A stretch of DNA of 6,762 nucleotides from Candidatus Woesearchaeota archaeon (GTDB lineage Archaea; Nanoarchaeota; Nanoarchaeia; Woesearchaeales; UBA11576). Positions within the stretch are counted from its first letter, which is position 1. Every line of letters begins with the position of its first letter. The notes below the pieces were generated by a model. The model searched no databases. It was given only the letters and a program-made list of their open reading frames with translations, and was not told where the DNA came from. The stretch is from contig DUGW01000178.1 of the NCBI GenBank assembly GCA_013331125.1, forward strand, positions 213 through 6,974, read 5' to 3'. Positions 5,815 through 6,762 of this stretch are shown piece after piece. The position numbers were made by a program, and so were the translations under genes.

Positions 5815-5849
5815 TTTTTGTCTCTGAAGCATTCATCTATTGCGAAACA

Positions 5850-5858
5850 TTAATATAT
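5850..5858 (+). promoter_or_regulatory. TATA-box promoter of the Cys-rich lipoprotein gene
   Basis: TTAATATAT predicts a transcription start near 5881 and a leader of about 25 bases that carries a Shine-Dalgarno, in contrast to the leaderless genes nearby. Confidence 0.5.
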
Positions 5859-5893
5859 CAGGCAACCCGCTAGTGCTTATCTCATCAACAAAC

Positions 5894-5899
5894 GAGGTG
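5894..5899 (+). promoter_or_regulatory. Shine-Dalgarno deciding the start at 5906
   Basis: GAGGTG ends six bases before ATG 5906, the first Met of a good signal peptide. This rules out the longer frame from TTG at 5840, which would overlap the TATA box. Confidence 0.7.
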
Positions 5900-5905
5900 G
5901 ATGAT

Positions 5906-6406
5906 ATGAAGAAAGCATTTTTTCTATTATTATTGGTGGGTTCCCTGCTGCTGGTCGGTTGTGGAGAGAAGGCAGGAGAGGCCAGGGCGCCTCTGACAGG
6001 AAACTTTCAACTTGCAAAAGTGTGTGCTGATTTTCATGTTATCAGGTCAGGGAATTTTGTGCCTACTAATCCGTACACTGGTGTAAGTGCAGAAGTCAAC
6101 TATTATGGTATAGCATCTGCCCTGGCAGATTTGACATCCAATGATTTCAGCTATGTTTGTGAGAAGGTGCTGCTTGAAGCAGATATCTGTCCAGATGGTC
6201 ATCCTTTGCGAATGACTGGCATGAGGTTCTTAGATTGGTATTATTGCCAGGGAGATATTGGTGCGAATGGTTGTCCGGCATCCCACGTTTATAGTTATGA
6301 CTCTGTGGAGGGCGTCTCTTCTTGCCGGGTGACGCCGAAATGTAATAAGCCAGTTCCTATAGCTTCTCCCGCTCTTGCAAACCAGCCTTTTTACCTGTGC
6401 CCTTGA
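5906..6406 (+). CDS. Small Cys-rich lipoprotein of unknown function
   Basis: I do not recognise the family. The 166-residue product has a signal peptide (KK, then a Leu-rich helix at 5-17) and the lipobox LVGC with C19, so it should be lipid-anchored outside the membrane. The mature part has eight further Cys (40, 85, 95, 114, 123, 140, 146, 165), an even number that suggests up to four disulfides. Short motifs ICPDGH (94-99), NGCPASH and PKCNKP recur around Cys but do not make a clear CxxC metal site. No transmembrane helix follows. The start is set by the GAGGTG Shine-Dalgarno. Its codon use is mixed (GCA, GGA and AAT next to GGT and GCT), unlike the T-ending plus-strand genes, which could mean recent inversion or transfer. 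It is a single-gene unit ending in a T-rich terminator. Confidence 0.85.
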   Translation: MKKAFFLLLLVGSLLLVGCGEKAGEARAPLTGNFQLAKVCADFHVIRSGNFVPTNPYTGVSAEVNYYGIASALADLTSNDFSYVCEKVLLEADICPDGHPLRMTGMRFLDWYYCQGDIGANGCPASHVYSYDSVEGVSSCRVTPKCNKPVPIASPALANQPFYLCP

Positions 6407-6410
6407 CTGA

Positions 6411-6430
6411 TTTTTTCTTTTTTCTTTGCT
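6411..6430 (+). terminator. Poly-T terminator after the Cys-rich lipoprotein
   Basis: A tract of T6-C-T6-C-T3 starts four bases after the stop codon with no hairpin needed, which fits archaeal T-run termination. Confidence 0.6.
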
Positions 6431-6445
6431 TCTTTATCCATAACC

Positions 6446-6453
6446 TTTTTAAA
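6446..6453 (+). promoter_or_regulatory. TATA-box promoter of the PLDc_N-like gene
   Basis: TTTTTAAA is centred 27 bases before the ATG at 6477. No Shine-Dalgarno lies in the T-rich stretch between them, so a leaderless mRNA is predicted. Confidence 0.55.
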
Positions 6454-6476
6454 CCCTGATTTTTTTTACTGTCTTT

Positions 6477-6762
6477 ATGAGCTTTTTCAGGAAGATTTTG
6501 CCTTATGCAGGGCTGTTGTTCAGTATTATACCTATAGCCCCTCTTGTCTTGCCCATGGTGTATGGTGCTGATGAGAAGGTAGGCCTTGCCATCGCTGGTG
6601 GCATCTTGGCATTCATAGGTTTCTTTGTCCTGATCATTATCGCTCTGTCTGCTTTCTGGATCTGGATGCTTGTTGATTGTGCTATGCGCGAGAATTTCAA
6701 GCAGGATTCTGATAAGGTGATATGGATCCTTGTCCTTGTATTCACCCATTGGATCGGTGGCG
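6477..6762 (+). CDS. Small membrane protein, PLDc_N-like (partial, runs off the window)
   Basis: The first 95 residues are visible and the frame is open at the window edge. There are two hydrophobic helices (about 8-30 and 37-66), and the second runs into FWIWMLVDCAMRE. This is followed by a short polar loop and then DKVIWILVLVFTHWIGG, the start of a third helix. The order FWxWMLxDC - DKxxWxLVxxF - G matches the PLDc_N domain, found at the N terminus of cardiolipin-synthase-like phospholipase D proteins and also as a stand-alone small membrane protein in many prokaryotes. Nothing of a catalytic HKD motif is seen, so activity cannot be claimed. The ATG is supported by the TATA box centred 27 bases upstream. 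Codons return to the T/C-ending pattern. Confidence 0.75.
   Translation, partial: MSFFRKILPYAGLLFSIIPIAPLVLPMVYGADEKVGLAIAGGILAFIGFFVLIIIALSAFWIWMLVDCAMRENFKQDSDKVIWILVLVFTHWIGG

Noticed and set aside
5840..5905. N-terminal extension of the Cys-rich lipoprotein from a TTG start
   Set aside because: It would place 22 polar residues before a perfect signal peptide and overlap the TATA box. The Shine-Dalgarno points to ATG 5906.

Overview
The window most likely comes from a mesophilic archaeon. Four genes have an AT-rich box centred about 27 bases upstream of the ATG, which is archaeal TATA/TFB spacing for leaderless mRNAs. Other genes carry GGTGA-type Shine-Dalgarno sequences. One gene encodes an endonuclease Q, a repair nuclease mainly known from archaea, with a possible PCNA-binding tail. 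Small genes, a DnaK/DnaJ system and a Lys-only basic protein would fit a DPANN (Woesearchaeota-like) genome, but that placement is inference.

Layout. 1-1823 (+): the 3' end of dnaK, then an HD-domain phosphohydrolase gene, then a complete dnaJ whose ATG overlaps the HD stop codon by one base. 1824-2663 (-): a lipoprotein with a possible LolA-like fold, converging on dnaJ with no gap between the two stop codons. 2664-2934: the divergent control region, holding a 168-bp element bounded by 30-bp imperfect inverted repeats and with a folded-RNA look. 2935-3690 (+): a leaderless DEDDy/RNase H-like exonuclease. 3694-4050: a T-rich gene-free tract with about 20-bp tandem repeats and two hairpins. 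4122-4322 (+): a 66-residue basic protein made of KKKA repeats, followed by terminator-like sequence. 4428-5783 (-): endonuclease Q. 5906-6406 (+): a small Cys-rich lipoprotein, divergent from endoQ. 6477-end (+): the start of a PLDc_N-type membrane protein.

How the genes relate. The left block is a chaperone operon (Hsp70 and its J-protein co-chaperone) that also contains a nucleotide-type hydrolase. The centre and right hold nucleic-acid functions (exonuclease, basic DNA-binding candidate, EndoQ) and envelope proteins (two lipoproteins, one membrane protein). These are mostly single-gene units with their own promoters, so beyond dnaK-HD-dnaJ no shared pathway is evident. Codon choice follows the strand: most plus-strand genes prefer T/C-ending codons and minus-strand genes prefer A-ending ones, which suggests a strong replication-strand skew.

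The best candidates for something undescribed are the inverted-repeat-bounded element at 2707-2874 and the Lys-repeat protein with its structured leader.
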